This document shows, one piece after another, positions 1 through 8,376 of a stretch of 10,224 bases of DNA. Source of the stretch: Litorimonas sp964490745 (lineage in GTDB: Bacteria; Pseudomonadota; Alphaproteobacteria; Caulobacterales; Maricaulaceae). A program made the position numbers and the translations under genes. The stretch covers positions 1 through 10,224 of the forward strand of contig CAZBDT010000085.1 of the NCBI GenBank assembly GCA_964490745.1. Reading direction: 5' to 3'. The stretch's first letter is position 1. The number at the start of each line of letters is the position of its first letter. The notes beneath the pieces were generated by a model. That model was not told the DNA's origin, searched no databases, and saw nothing but the letters and a program-made list of their open reading frames with translations.

Positions 1-43
1 CGGCAACATCGCGGTCGAAGATATCGACCTGATGAAGGGGTAG
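1..43 (+). CDS. nuoK: NADH-quinone oxidoreductase subunit K, C-terminal end (partial)
   Basis: Only the last 13 codons and a TAG stop at 41-43 are inside the window, reading GNIAVEDIDLMKG; base 1 belongs to a split codon. NuoK is a small three-helix membrane subunit of complex I in the proton-translocating arm. The call rests on the short tail, whose ending in DLMKG resembles alphaproteobacterial NuoK C-termini as I remember them, and on its place four bases before nuoL, where nuoK sits in nuo operons. The segment is too short to identify alone. Confidence 0.8.
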   Translation, partial: GNIAVEDIDLMKG

Positions 44-47
44 GGTC

Positions 48-2114
48 GTGATTTATTGGATCGTCTTCGCGCCGCTTATCGGCGCTATGATTGCAGGCCT
101 TGCGGGAACGCGCTTCGGGTCGCAAATCCTAAACGCGACGATATCTAAAGTCGCCACAACCGGATTATTGTTTTTATCCGCTATCTTGTCGTGGCTCGTC
201 TTTATCAGTGTAGGTTTTGGCGATGCGCCGGACCAAACTTATGCGCTTTTCCGTTGGATGGATGTCGGCGATATGAATGCCAATTGGGCGTTTAAAGTCG
301 ATACTTTAACAGCTGTGATGCTGGTCGTCGTGAACTCCGTCTCTGCGCTCGTCCATCTCTATAGCTGGGGCTATATGGAAGAGGATCCTTATCAACCGCG
401 CTTCTTTGCGTATCTGTCGCTCTTTACCTTTGCCATGTTGATGTTGGTGACATCTGACAACTTCATCCAGCTCTTTTTTGGGTGGGAAGGAGTCGGCCTC
501 GCCTCATATCTTCTGATTGGTTATTACTATAAAAAGCCATCAGCCAATGCGGCGGCGATCAAAGCCTTTGTCACAAACCGCGTCGGAGATGTCGGCTTAG
601 CCCTAGGGATCATGACGATCTTCCTTATGTTTGGCTCTGTAAAATTTGATACGGTTTTTGCCGCGATTAGCAGCGGCGTTGATACGACACTGCCATTCCT
701 CGGCATGGAATTTAATGCCGTCGAGTTAATTGCCTTCCTCCTGTTTATTGGGGCCATGGGTAAGTCGGCGCAATTTGTCCTACACGTTTGGTTGCCCGAC
801 GCGATGGAAGGCCCGACCCCTGTGTCGGCCCTGATTCATGCCGCGACCATGGTGACAGCGGGTGTTTTCCTTGTCTGTCGCTCCTATCCGATTTATGAGC
901 TGGCTCCGAATACATCCGGATTTATTACAGCCGTAGGTGCCTTTACGGCACTCTTCGCCGCGTCTGTCGCGCTGGTCCAAAATGATATTAAGCGCGTTAT
1001 TGCGTACTCAACCTGTTCGCAGCTGGGCTATATGTTCTTTGCAGCGGGGGTCGGGGCCTATAATGCGGCAATGTTCCATCTCTTTACCCACGCGTTCTTC
1101 AAGGCCTTGCTCTTCCTCTGCGCTGGCTCCGTTATCCATGCGCTGCATCATCAGCAAGATATGCGTAAAATGGGCGGGATCTGGAAGAAGGTTCCATGGA
1201 CTTACGGCGCCATGATCATCGGAACATTGGCGATTACGGGTATTGGTATCCCCGGCAGCTATACTTGGGGCTTTGCAGGTTTCTTCTCGAAAGACGCCAT
1301 TATCGAAGCGGCCTTTGATGCGCGCGGCGTTTCCAGCGCAGCGATCTTCGCATTCTGGATCGGTATCATCGCGGCGCTGATGACGAGTTTCTATAGCTGG
1401 CGTTTGATTATCATGACGTTCCACGGTGAACATCGCGGGAAGCAGAAATATTTCGATGAAGCGCATGAAAGCCCGTGGAATATGCGTCTGCCATTGGTGC
1501 TGCTCTCCATTGGAGCCGTCATTGCAGGTGCTGTCTTCTATAAATATTTCATGAAAGATTATGGCGGGTTCTGGCACGGTGCTTTGCCCGGCTATGCAGG
1601 TGAGAAGGGGGCCTCAATCTCACCAACGCTTTTAGCGGCGGCTGAAGGGGATTATCCGGCCTATGAGTCAAAAGGCTTTATTGACTGGCTACTTTTCCGT
1701 CCGGTGCATGGCTATCCTTATTGGGTGCTTCTGCTTCCGCTTCTGGCGTCGATTTCAGGTTTTGTGATCGCTTGGTTCATGTATGTGCGCGGTAGCGTTC
1801 AAGCCAAGATTGATGATGTAGCTGAAACGGGTGGGTCACCGATCTATAATTTCTTGCTCAATAAATGGTACATTGATGAGCTTTATGACGCGACCGTTGT
1901 GCGTGGGGCGCGCAAGCTTGGCGACCTGTTCTGGAAAGTTGGTGATATTCGTATCATTGATGGTTTCGGACCAAATGGTGTGGCCAGCCTTGCATCGGGT
2001 GCGGCGAAACGTGTTTCAAAGCTGCAAACCGGTTATCTTTATCACTATGCCTTCGTTATGCTGCTCGGCGTTGCCGTGCTGATACTCGTCGCATTCCGCG
2101 GAACGGCGGGGTAG
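48..2114 (+). CDS. nuoL: NADH-quinone oxidoreductase subunit L (complex I, antiporter-like)
   Basis: This 688-residue, many-helix inner-membrane protein is the distal proton-pumping subunit of complex I and belongs to the Mrp-antiporter-like family. Residues matching those essential in E. coli NuoL are visible: Glu147 in GWEGVG, Lys239 in MGKSAQ, His264 in ALIHAATMVTAG, His344 and His348 with Lys352 in FHLFTHAFFK, and Lys415-Asp416 in FFSKD. The C-terminal part (about residues 590-645, containing NKWYIDELYD) fits the region of the lateral helix and last transmembrane helix that clamp the neighbouring subunits. The start is a GTG at 48, preceded at seven bases by AAGGGG, which lies inside the nuoK end, so the two genes are closely coupled. 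Length is slightly above the E. coli protein. Nothing looks truncated. The family call is very secure. Confidence 0.98.
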   Translation: MIYWIVFAPLIGAMIAGLAGTRFGSQILNATISKVATTGLLFLSAILSWLVFISVGFGDAPDQTYALFRWMDVGDMNANWAFKVDTLTAVMLVVVNSVSALVHLYSWGYMEEDPYQPRFFAYLSLFTFAMLMLVTSDNFIQLFFGWEGVGLASYLLIGYYYKKPSANAAAIKAFVTNRVGDVGLALGIMTIFLMFGSVKFDTVFAAISSGVDTTLPFLGMEFNAVELIAFLLFIGAMGKSAQFVLHVWLPDAMEGPTPVSALIHAATMVTAGVFLVCRSYPIYELAPNTSGFITAVGAFTALFAASVALVQNDIKRVIAYSTCSQLGYMFFAAGVGAYNAAMFHLFTHAFFKALLFLCAGSVIHALHHQQDMRKMGGIWKKVPWTYGAMIIGTLAITGIGIPGSYTWGFAGFFSKDAIIEAAFDARGVSSAAIFAFWIGIIAALMTSFYSWRLIIMTFHGEHRGKQKYFDEAHESPWNMRLPLVLLSIGAVIAGAVFYKYFMKDYGGFWHGALPGYAGEKGASISPTLLAAAEGDYPAYESKGFIDWLLFRPVHGYPYWVLLLPLLASISGFVIAWFMYVRGSVQAKIDDVAETGGSPIYNFLLNKWYIDELYDATVVRGARKLGDLFWKVGDIRIIDGFGPNGVASLASGAAKRVSKLQTGYLYHYAFVMLLGVAVLILVAFRGTAG

Positions 2115-2118
2115 GACC

Positions 2119-3654
2119 ATGTTTGAAGATCTTCCAATTCTCAGCCTCATTACATTCATTCCGCTTTCGGGGGCTCTGCTCCTCATGCTGTTTGCCTGGA
2201 TAGGCAAGCCGGAAGGACGTGAAGACTTAGAGAAAGCGGCCCCACGCGCGGCGCTCGTAACGTCTGTCGCTGTTCTGATCTTGTCGATCATTATGACATT
2301 GGACTTCGACAGTGCCGAGGCAGGTTTCCAATTTGTCGAAAATGTAAAATGGTTGGGTGGCGGTATTGAATACCGCGTTGGTGTGGACGGGATATCCGTG
2401 CTGTTTGTCTTGCTGACGGCTTTCCTCACGCCTTTCTGTATCTTGGCCTCTATGACATCTGTGAAAAAGCGGATGTTGGAATATATGATCGCGTTTCTAA
2501 TCTTGGAAACTTTGATGATCGGCGTCTTTGTCTCGCTTGATCTGATCTTATTCTATCTCTTCTTTGAAGCAGTCTTGATCCCGATGTTTATTATTATCGG
2601 TGTTTGGGGCGGGAAGAACCGCGTCTATGCGTCCTATAAATTCTTCCTCTATACGCTTCTCGGTTCAGTTCTCATGCTCGCCGCGATCCTCTGGATTTAT
2701 TTCTATAGTGGTGAGCAACTCGGCGAGCGCACAACGGATATTAGTCTTCTGATCGAAGAGCTGAAAATACCGGGCGGTGTTCAGACATGGCTCTGGCTCG
2801 CCTTCTTCGCCAGCTTTGCGGTCAAGATGCCGATGTGGCCGGTCCACACATGGTTGCCGGATGCTCACGTGGAAGCGCCGACAGCGGGTTCCGTTATTCT
2901 GGCGGGTATTTTGTTGAAGCTCGGCGGATATGGGTTCTTGCGGTTCTCTATTCCGCTTTTCCCGGAGGCCTCTCTCAATCTCGCGCCGATTATCTTCTGG
3001 ATGTCCGTGATTGCGATTATCTATACGTCACTCGTGGCTTATCGTCAGAATGATATGAAAAAGCTGATCGCCTACTCATCCGTCGCACATATGGGCTTTG
3101 TGACCATGGGTATCTTTACCTTCAATATGCAAGGTATTCAGGGCGGGATTTTCCAAATGCTCAGCCATGGTGTGATCTCCGGCGCGCTCTTCTTCTGTGT
3201 CGGTGTGATTTATGATCGCATGCACACACGCGAAATTTCGTCCTATGGCGGACTGGTCAGCAAGATGCCTGTCTATGCAGCTTTCTTCCTACTCTTTACC
3301 ATGGCCAATGTTGGCTTGCCCGGCACCTCCGGCTTTGTCGGTGAAATCCTGACCATGGTAGGTGCTTATCAGGTTGATCCATGGATCGCTTTCGGCGCCG
3401 CATTCGGAATGATTTTATCAGCCGTCTATGCCTTGCATCTCTACCGTGAAGTTATTTTCGGTGAAGTCGTCAATGAGAAATTGAATGACATTCTGGATAT
3501 CACCAAGACGGAAGCTTTCATTCTTGGCGTTTTAGCCTTCTTCACGATCTTGCTGGGTGTATATCCGTCACTTATCACAGACGTCACAGAAGCCTCAGTC
3601 AAAAAACTAATCGATGATTTTAACACGGCGCTGATCGCGGCGGGAGTTCAGTAA
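2119..3654 (+). CDS. nuoM: NADH-quinone oxidoreductase subunit M (complex I, antiporter-like)
   Basis: This 511-residue polytopic membrane protein is the middle antiporter-like subunit of the complex I membrane arm, between NuoL and NuoN. Residues corresponding to the E. coli NuoM proton path are all present with a constant two-residue offset: Glu150 in LFFEAVLIPM, Lys236 in AVKMPMWPVHTW, Lys267 in LLKLGG, His324 in VAHMGF, His350 in MLSHG and Glu409 in FVGEI. The ATG at 2119 lies four bases after the nuoL stop. A G-rich Shine-Dalgarno-like stretch (GGGGTAGGA) spans the nuoL stop, which suggests translational coupling. The TAA stop overlaps the nuoN ATG by one base. NuoM was chosen over the related NuoL and NuoN from the HTWLPDAHVEAPTAGS region and the gene order. 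Confidence 0.98.
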   Translation: MFEDLPILSLITFIPLSGALLLMLFAWIGKPEGREDLEKAAPRAALVTSVAVLILSIIMTLDFDSAEAGFQFVENVKWLGGGIEYRVGVDGISVLFVLLTAFLTPFCILASMTSVKKRMLEYMIAFLILETLMIGVFVSLDLILFYLFFEAVLIPMFIIIGVWGGKNRVYASYKFFLYTLLGSVLMLAAILWIYFYSGEQLGERTTDISLLIEELKIPGGVQTWLWLAFFASFAVKMPMWPVHTWLPDAHVEAPTAGSVILAGILLKLGGYGFLRFSIPLFPEASLNLAPIIFWMSVIAIIYTSLVAYRQNDMKKLIAYSSVAHMGFVTMGIFTFNMQGIQGGIFQMLSHGVISGALFFCVGVIYDRMHTREISSYGGLVSKMPVYAAFFLLFTMANVGLPGTSGFVGEILTMVGAYQVDPWIAFGAAFGMILSAVYALHLYREVIFGEVVNEKLNDILDITKTEAFILGVLAFFTILLGVYPSLITDVTEASVKKLIDDFNTALIAAGVQ

Positions 3655-5096
3655 TGTTACAGACTGTTTCCACAATCTTACCTGAACTCTTTCTGGCGGT
3701 TACAGCCTCATTGCTTTTAGGTTTCGGCCTGTCCAAAACGCAGGATAGATCCTCGATTGTTCGCTATATCTCGGCGGGGATTTTGGTTGTCTTTGGCCTT
3801 ATGGGATTCGTGTTGGACCGCCCTGCGGGGACGTCCTTTTCCGGCCTTTTATTCAATAATGATTTCAGTGATTTCCTGAAAGCCATTATCGGCTTTTCGG
3901 CGGCAGCTGCGCTTTTATTGTCCAAGCATTATTTTGAGTCTGAGAGACTCGACCGCTACGAATTCTCAGTCCTAACGCTCTATTCCGTGTTGGGTATGTC
4001 GATTATGGTTTCGGCCAATAATCTCCTCTCCATGTATATCGGTATCGAGATGCAATCGCTCGCCCTTTATATCATGGCGGCTTTCAATCGGGACAGCCTG
4101 CGCGCCTCAGAAGCGGGCCTCAAATATTTCGTCCTTGGCGCCTTGTCATCTGGACTTCTGCTCTATGGTGCGTCCTTGGTTTATGGCTTCACCGGATCAC
4201 TGGATTTCGAAACGATCCGCGCCTCTATTGCGATATCAGACTCTCAGAATGGTGTCGTAGCTGGCATGGTGTTCCTCCTCTGCGGATTGGCTTTCAAAAT
4301 CTCTGCCGCACCGTTTCACATGTGGACACCGGATGTTTATGAAGGCTCCCCAACGCCCGTGACGGGTTTCTTTGCTGCCGCGCCGAAACTGGCGGCAATG
4401 GCGATTATCGCGCGTTTGATTGTGGTCCCATTCGGAGACATCACCGGACAGTGGCAACAAGTGATTATCGTCTTGGCCGTTATGTCTATCGTGGTCGGGG
4501 CTTTCGGTGCTATTGTTCAAACAAATATTAAACGTCTGATGGCGTATTCTTCTATTGCCAATATGGGCTATGCGCTTGTGCCATTGGCAGCCGGAACGAT
4601 TGCGGGTGTGCAGGGTATGCTTATCTTCATGGCGATATACGTCATTACTGTGATAGGTGTTTTCGCGACAATTCTGCAGATGCGTCTGCGCAATGGGATG
4701 GTGGAACAAATCAGTGATTTGTCAGGCCTTTCAAAAACCAATCCCGGCATGGCGATCAGCTTTACGATCCTCATGTTCTCTTTGATTGGTATTCCGCCGC
4801 TTCTTGGCTTCTTTGGTAAGCTTTATGCGTTCTTGCCAGCTTTCGAGGCGGGTTTATGGTGGCTGGCCGTGATTGCTTTGACCGCATCTGTCGTTGGCGC
4901 ATTTTATTATCTGCGGCTGGTAAAGGTGATGTGGTTTGATGAACCTAATCGTGAGTTCGTTCGGGCGCCGACCTTGGTCCGCACCATAACCGTGCTTTCC
5001 GTTCTCTTGATCTTCCCACTACTTATCATTCCGGGAATATCTGGTTCATTGATTGGATTTGCGGAATCCGCAGCCCAAGCGCTTTTCGCCCAATAA
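3654..5096 (+). CDS. nuoN: NADH-quinone oxidoreductase subunit N (complex I, antiporter-like)
   Basis: This 480-residue, multi-helix membrane protein is the antiporter-like subunit of complex I closest to NuoK and NuoJ, and the last gene of the nuo operon. Residues equivalent to those known in E. coli NuoN are seen: Glu132 in IGIEMQSLALY, Lys215 in LAFKISAAPFHMW, Lys245 in APKLAAM, and Lys389 in FFGKL. The HMWTPDVYEGSPTPV signature is characteristic of NuoN. Its ATG overlaps the nuoM stop in a TAATG junction, with GGGAG seven bases upstream inside nuoM, a classic coupled arrangement that favours equal output of the two subunits. The stop is followed after a single base by birA. No frameshift or missing motif is seen. 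Confidence 0.98.
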   Translation: MLQTVSTILPELFLAVTASLLLGFGLSKTQDRSSIVRYISAGILVVFGLMGFVLDRPAGTSFSGLLFNNDFSDFLKAIIGFSAAAALLLSKHYFESERLDRYEFSVLTLYSVLGMSIMVSANNLLSMYIGIEMQSLALYIMAAFNRDSLRASEAGLKYFVLGALSSGLLLYGASLVYGFTGSLDFETIRASIAISDSQNGVVAGMVFLLCGLAFKISAAPFHMWTPDVYEGSPTPVTGFFAAAPKLAAMAIIARLIVVPFGDITGQWQQVIIVLAVMSIVVGAFGAIVQTNIKRLMAYSSIANMGYALVPLAAGTIAGVQGMLIFMAIYVITVIGVFATILQMRLRNGMVEQISDLSGLSKTNPGMAISFTILMFSLIGIPPLLGFFGKLYAFLPAFEAGLWWLAVIALTASVVGAFYYLRLVKVMWFDEPNREFVRAPTLVRTITVLSVLLIFPLLIIPGISGSLIGFAESAAQALFAQ

Positions 5097-5097
5097 G

Positions 5098-5832
5098 GTG
5101 AAATTCATACACTATGACAGTCTCGGCAGTACGAATGTCGAGGCTGAAAATCTGTTTGCAAAAGGTCAGACAACGCCCTTTTGGGTGCGCGCCGATCAGC
5201 AAACAGCCGGGAGAGGGCGTCGCGGGCGCGAATGGAGTTCCCCACTCGGAAACTTTTACGGCACAGCTTGTTATAAATTTGACGGCTCGCCCGATCAGGC
5301 CGCTAAACTTAGTTTCGTAGCGGCGGTCGCTGTGGCGAATGCCCTCTCAGCTTATAGCGTGTCCGTGCAGCCCAGCCTGAAATGGCCGAATGATGTCCTG
5401 ATGGATGGACGGAAAATCGCCGGGCTTCTCTTGGAAGCTAAAGCCGGTTTCGTTTTGATCGGGATTGGCGTGAACCTTGTCTCTCACCCGGAGGGAGGAA
5501 ATATTCCCGCGACACACCTTTTGGAGCATATCGACCCGTCCGCTTTGGATCGCGATGAGCCTGAATTTACAGGCGCAGAAAGCTTCCTCGCCATTCTGGC
5601 GCGCTGCTTTGATCAGGCCTATCGCAAAAATTTGGCCTATGGGTTTTCTGCCACCCGTGCAGATTGGACCAAATTGGCCTCTGGCTTACCGGGTCCCGTC
5701 ACAGTGCGTTTGCCTTCTGAGTCTTTCGCAGGCGAGGCTGAGAGCCTTTTGGAAAACGGGGCGTTGCGCGTGAGGCTTCAGGATGGCACGATACGGGACG
5801 TCCATGCGGGCGATGTCTTTTTTGAAAGCTAA
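5098..5832 (+). CDS. birA: Biotin--[acetyl-CoA-carboxylase] ligase, monofunctional (class I)
   Basis: The enzyme makes biotinyl-5'-AMP and transfers biotin to a lysine of carboxyl-carrier domains such as AccB and propionyl-CoA carboxylase in the cytoplasm. Visible family motifs, numbered from the GTG at 5098, are STN at 11-13, the nucleotide/biotin loop GRGRRGR at 38-44, KWPNDV at 95-100, the RKIAG lysine at 106 and GIGVNL at 122-127. A small C-terminal domain follows. At 244 residues it has no room for the N-terminal helix-turn-helix of E. coli BirA, so it should be a ligase only and not a repressor. The open frame extends upstream to a TTG at 5053, but that would overlap nuoN by 44 bases, add 15 unrelated residues and lack a well-placed ribosome site. 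The GTG has only AAGG overlapping it, so coupling to nuoN termination is likely. Confidence 0.95.
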   Translation: MKFIHYDSLGSTNVEAENLFAKGQTTPFWVRADQQTAGRGRRGREWSSPLGNFYGTACYKFDGSPDQAAKLSFVAAVAVANALSAYSVSVQPSLKWPNDVLMDGRKIAGLLLEAKAGFVLIGIGVNLVSHPEGGNIPATHLLEHIDPSALDRDEPEFTGAESFLAILARCFDQAYRKNLAYGFSATRADWTKLASGLPGPVTVRLPSESFAGEAESLLENGALRVRLQDGTIRDVHAGDVFFES

Positions 5833-5841
5833 GGGGCGCTC

Positions 5842-6621
5842 ATGCTACTCGCGATAGATAACGGCAACACGAATATTCTATTTGCTGTTCATGATAAGAA
5901 AACAGGCTGGCTGTTTGAATGGCGGATCGCAACCGACCCAAGCCGGACGGCCGACGAATATGCGGTCTGGTTCCATCAGCTTTTGGGCATGGTCAATCTG
6001 ACATTTAAAGATATTTCGGACTGTGTGATCTCATCCGTCGTACCGCAGTCTATTTTCAATTTGCGTAATTTGGCCCGTCGTCATCTGGAGGTCGAGCCGA
6101 TCATCATTGGCGAAGAGGGCGTAAATATCGGTATAGGCGTCCGCGTTGATAATCCCGAACAAGTCGGCGCTGATCGATTGGTCACGACCTTGGGTGCGAT
6201 ACAACGATATGAGGGGCCACTGATCATTATTGATAGCGGTACGGCCACAACATTTGATATCGTCTCCGGTGACGGTCATTTTGAAGGCGGTATAATTGCG
6301 CCGGGCATTAACCTCTCTATGCGCGCTTTGCATGAAGCGGCGGCTCAGCTGCCCAGAATTGAGATTAAAAAGCCGGACAGCGTGATCGGTAAAAACACGG
6401 TGTCAGCTATGCAATCAGGTGTCTTTTGGGGCTATATCGGTCTGATAGACGGTTTGGTACGCCAAATCCAGAAAGAGGATGGCCGAGACTTCACGGTCAT
6501 CGGCACAGGGGGCGTGGCCTCGCTTTTTGCGGGCGCAAGCGAAACAATACAGCACTATGACTCGCAACTCACGATTGATGGTCTATATGAAGTATGGCGC
6601 TTGAATCAGTCTGCGACCTAG
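5842..6621 (+). CDS. coaX: Type III pantothenate kinase
   Basis: This 259-residue cytoplasmic enzyme phosphorylates pantothenate to 4'-phosphopantothenate, the first committed step of CoA synthesis. Type III kinases belong to the ASKHA fold, are not feedback-inhibited by CoA, and typically need a monovalent cation. The N-terminal phosphate loop DNGNTN at 6-11, the catalytic-aspartate motif GADR at 109-112 and DSGTATT at 131-137 are all present. GGIIAPG at 149-155 and GTGG at 221-224 complete the family pattern. Length is normal. The ATG at 5842 has AAGGGG five bases upstream, nine bases after birA. The birA-coaX pair after nuoN is an order I recognise from alphaproteobacteria. The sequence distinguishes it clearly from CoaA (type I) and from eukaryote-like type II kinases. 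Confidence 0.97.
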   Translation: MLLAIDNGNTNILFAVHDKKTGWLFEWRIATDPSRTADEYAVWFHQLLGMVNLTFKDISDCVISSVVPQSIFNLRNLARRHLEVEPIIIGEEGVNIGIGVRVDNPEQVGADRLVTTLGAIQRYEGPLIIIDSGTATTFDIVSGDGHFEGGIIAPGINLSMRALHEAAAQLPRIEIKKPDSVIGKNTVSAMQSGVFWGYIGLIDGLVRQIQKEDGRDFTVIGTGGVASLFAGASETIQHYDSQLTIDGLYEVWRLNQSAT

Positions 6622-6686
6622 ATCGGGTCGTGCCAATATGGATGCGATGCGAAACGGCCTCTCGCTCCACATGATAAGGTCAGACC
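6622..6686 (+). other. 65-base intergenic leader between coaX and rnj
   Basis: This is the largest gap between nuoK and the DUF1467 gene. It contains the rnj ribosome-binding site (AAGG at 6676-6679, seven bases before the ATG at 6687). I see no convincing -35/-10 pair and no terminator. A short inverted repeat, CGACC at 6614-6618 and GGTCG at 6626-6630, straddles the coaX stop but is not followed by a T-run. The gap could hold a promoter for rnj or simply be an operon spacer; the sequence does not decide. Confidence 0.4.
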
Positions 6687-8375
6687 ATGACGAAACAAAA
6701 AAGTGTAGACGAATTTGTCTTCCTGCCGCTTGGTGGCTCCGGTGAAATCGGGATGAATTTGAATATGTTCGGCTTTGGTCCTGAACATAATCGCAAATGG
6801 ATAATCGTCGACATGGGGGTCACTTTTGGCGGCCCGGACACGCCCGGTATCGATATCATTATGCCGGATATCGCCTTCATTGAACAACACCGCCATAATA
6901 TTCTGGGCATTGTCCTGACACATGCCCATGAAGATCATATGGGCGCTTTGGCGCGTCTCTGGGACCGAATTCGCTGCCCCGTTTGGGCGACGCCATTTAC
7001 GATGTATCTGGTCAAAGACCGTTTAGCTGAAAACGGCATTCTGGATGATGTGCCGCTTAACCTCGTTGAGCTTGGCGGGAAGATAGAGATCGGTCCATTT
7101 GAGATTGATCTGATTACGCTGACACATTCCATTCCGGAACCAAATGCACTCGCTATCCGAACATCTCTTGGGACTGTCTTGCATACGGGTGATTGGAAAA
7201 TTGATCCATCACCCCAGATCGGCGATCCAGTCGATGAAGCGGCCTTGCGCGCGCTCGGTAAGGCGGGTGTACTGGCGATGATATGCGACTCAACCAATGT
7301 CTTCACGCCCGGTGAGGCGGGTTCAGAAGAAGGTGTGCGCAAAGAGCTCACCAAATTGATTGCGGAATATGAAGGGCGCGGCGTGGCTGTAGCTAGCTTC
7401 GCGTCGAATGTCGCGCGCTTGGAATCAGTCATGATGGCCGCACGAGAGAATAATCGTTCTGTCTGTTTAATGGGGCGGTCTATGAAGCGCATGACCGCGG
7501 CGGCCAAGTCTATCGGCTTATTGGACAATGTCGGGACTCTCCTCACAGAAGATGAAGCCCAAGACATGCCGGCTGCACATGTGCTCTATCTCTGCACGGG
7601 AAGTCAGGGCGAACCGCGCGCGGCCCTGTCCCGTATTGCACAGGGCGAACATCGGAGCGTAAAATTCTCTAAGGGCGATGTCGTCATCTTCAGCTCGAAA
7701 ATCATTCCGGGAAATGAAAAGGGGATCTTTGCGCTGCAAAACGCACTGGCGGATGACGGCGTAGAGATCGTGACAGAAAAGATGCGCCCCATCCATGTGT
7801 CGGGCCATCCGTGCCGAGATGAACTCGCGCAAATGTATGATTGGGTCGAACCTGAAATCGCTATTCCGGTTCACGGCGAAAGACGTCACTTACTGGAACA
7901 TGCCAAGCTGGCAAAAACGCTCGGTATTAAAAAGGCCTATGCGCCGCGTAATGGCGAAATGATCTTACTGGCCCCCAAGGGCCCGCAGGTCGTGGATATC
8001 GTCGCGTCAGGCCGTTTACATCAAGACGGTAAGGACATCGTCTCGGCCTCTGATGAAGGCTTACGCTTGCGGCGCAAAATGGGCTTTGCCGGACATGTCT
8101 CGGTTAGCCTTGTTGTCAATAGTCAGGGCAAAATCGTCTCCGGCCCCGAACCGCGCGCCAGCGGCTTTCCGGAGGGCAAAAATGGCGAGCTTTTGGACGA
8201 TCTGCTTGATGATATTGCCGATGCAGCGGAAGAAGCGTTTTATTCGCTCAGCCAGCGCGCTAAGCGGGATGAGGATTTGATAGAGGCCAAACTCTCCGCC
8301 AAAGTCAAACGTGTCATCCGCGATCGGACAGGAAAGCGAACATTGGTGGAAGTTGTCGCGCATAAGGTGAAGTAA
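6687..8375 (+). CDS. rnj: Ribonuclease J
   Basis: RNase J is a metallo-beta-lactamase/beta-CASP nuclease with 5'-3' exonuclease and endonuclease activity, acting in mRNA decay and rRNA maturation in the cytoplasm. The 562-residue protein carries the zinc-binding motif HAHEDH at 79-84, further ligands His147 and His166 with Asp169 in HTGDW, the beta-CASP segment from roughly 200 to 360 with CDSTN at 200-204 and CTGSQGEP at 303-310, then SGHP at 372-375 and the His396 ligand in PVHGE. The tail after about residue 450 fits the less conserved C-terminal domain. Length is typical. The ATG at 6687 is preceded by a well-spaced AAGG. The mce gene follows after one base. The absence of any CPSF or DNA-repair domains and the good overall RNase J match make other beta-CASP families unlikely. 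Confidence 0.96.
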   Translation: MTKQKSVDEFVFLPLGGSGEIGMNLNMFGFGPEHNRKWIIVDMGVTFGGPDTPGIDIIMPDIAFIEQHRHNILGIVLTHAHEDHMGALARLWDRIRCPVWATPFTMYLVKDRLAENGILDDVPLNLVELGGKIEIGPFEIDLITLTHSIPEPNALAIRTSLGTVLHTGDWKIDPSPQIGDPVDEAALRALGKAGVLAMICDSTNVFTPGEAGSEEGVRKELTKLIAEYEGRGVAVASFASNVARLESVMMAARENNRSVCLMGRSMKRMTAAAKSIGLLDNVGTLLTEDEAQDMPAAHVLYLCTGSQGEPRAALSRIAQGEHRSVKFSKGDVVIFSSKIIPGNEKGIFALQNALADDGVEIVTEKMRPIHVSGHPCRDELAQMYDWVEPEIAIPVHGERRHLLEHAKLAKTLGIKKAYAPRNGEMILLAPKGPQVVDIVASGRLHQDGKDIVSASDEGLRLRRKMGFAGHVSVSLVVNSQGKIVSGPEPRASGFPEGKNGELLDDLLDDIADAAEEAFYSLSQRAKRDEDLIEAKLSAKVKRVIRDRTGKRTLVEVVAHKVK

Positions 8376-8376
8376 T

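Noticed and set aside
1008..1577. A 189-codon open frame on the minus strand inside nuoL
   Set aside because: It lies antisense to a strongly conserved part of nuoL, its translation looks like low-quality composition rich in His, Arg and Cys, and no family is recognisable. It is a shadow frame.
48..5096. nuoL, nuoM and nuoN as Mrp-type cation antiporter or hydrogenase subunits
   Set aside because: The three paralogues lie in nuo order directly after a nuoK tail, and each carries its own complex I-specific residues at the right positions, so complex I is the better reading.
6614..6630. Inverted repeat at the coaX stop as a rho-independent terminator
   Set aside because: The stem has only five pairs plus a possible G-U pair, and no T-run follows; the next bases are TGCCAATATGG.
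6671..6686. ATG at 6671 as an alternative rnj start
   Set aside because: It is in a different frame from RNase J, and it overlaps the ribosome site of the ATG at 6687, which gives the expected N-terminus.
6935..7567. A 210-codon minus-strand open frame inside rnj
   Set aside because: Antisense to the conserved catalytic and beta-CASP region of RNase J. The Ser/Arg/Pro-rich translation shows no domain; it is explained by codon bias of the plus-strand gene.
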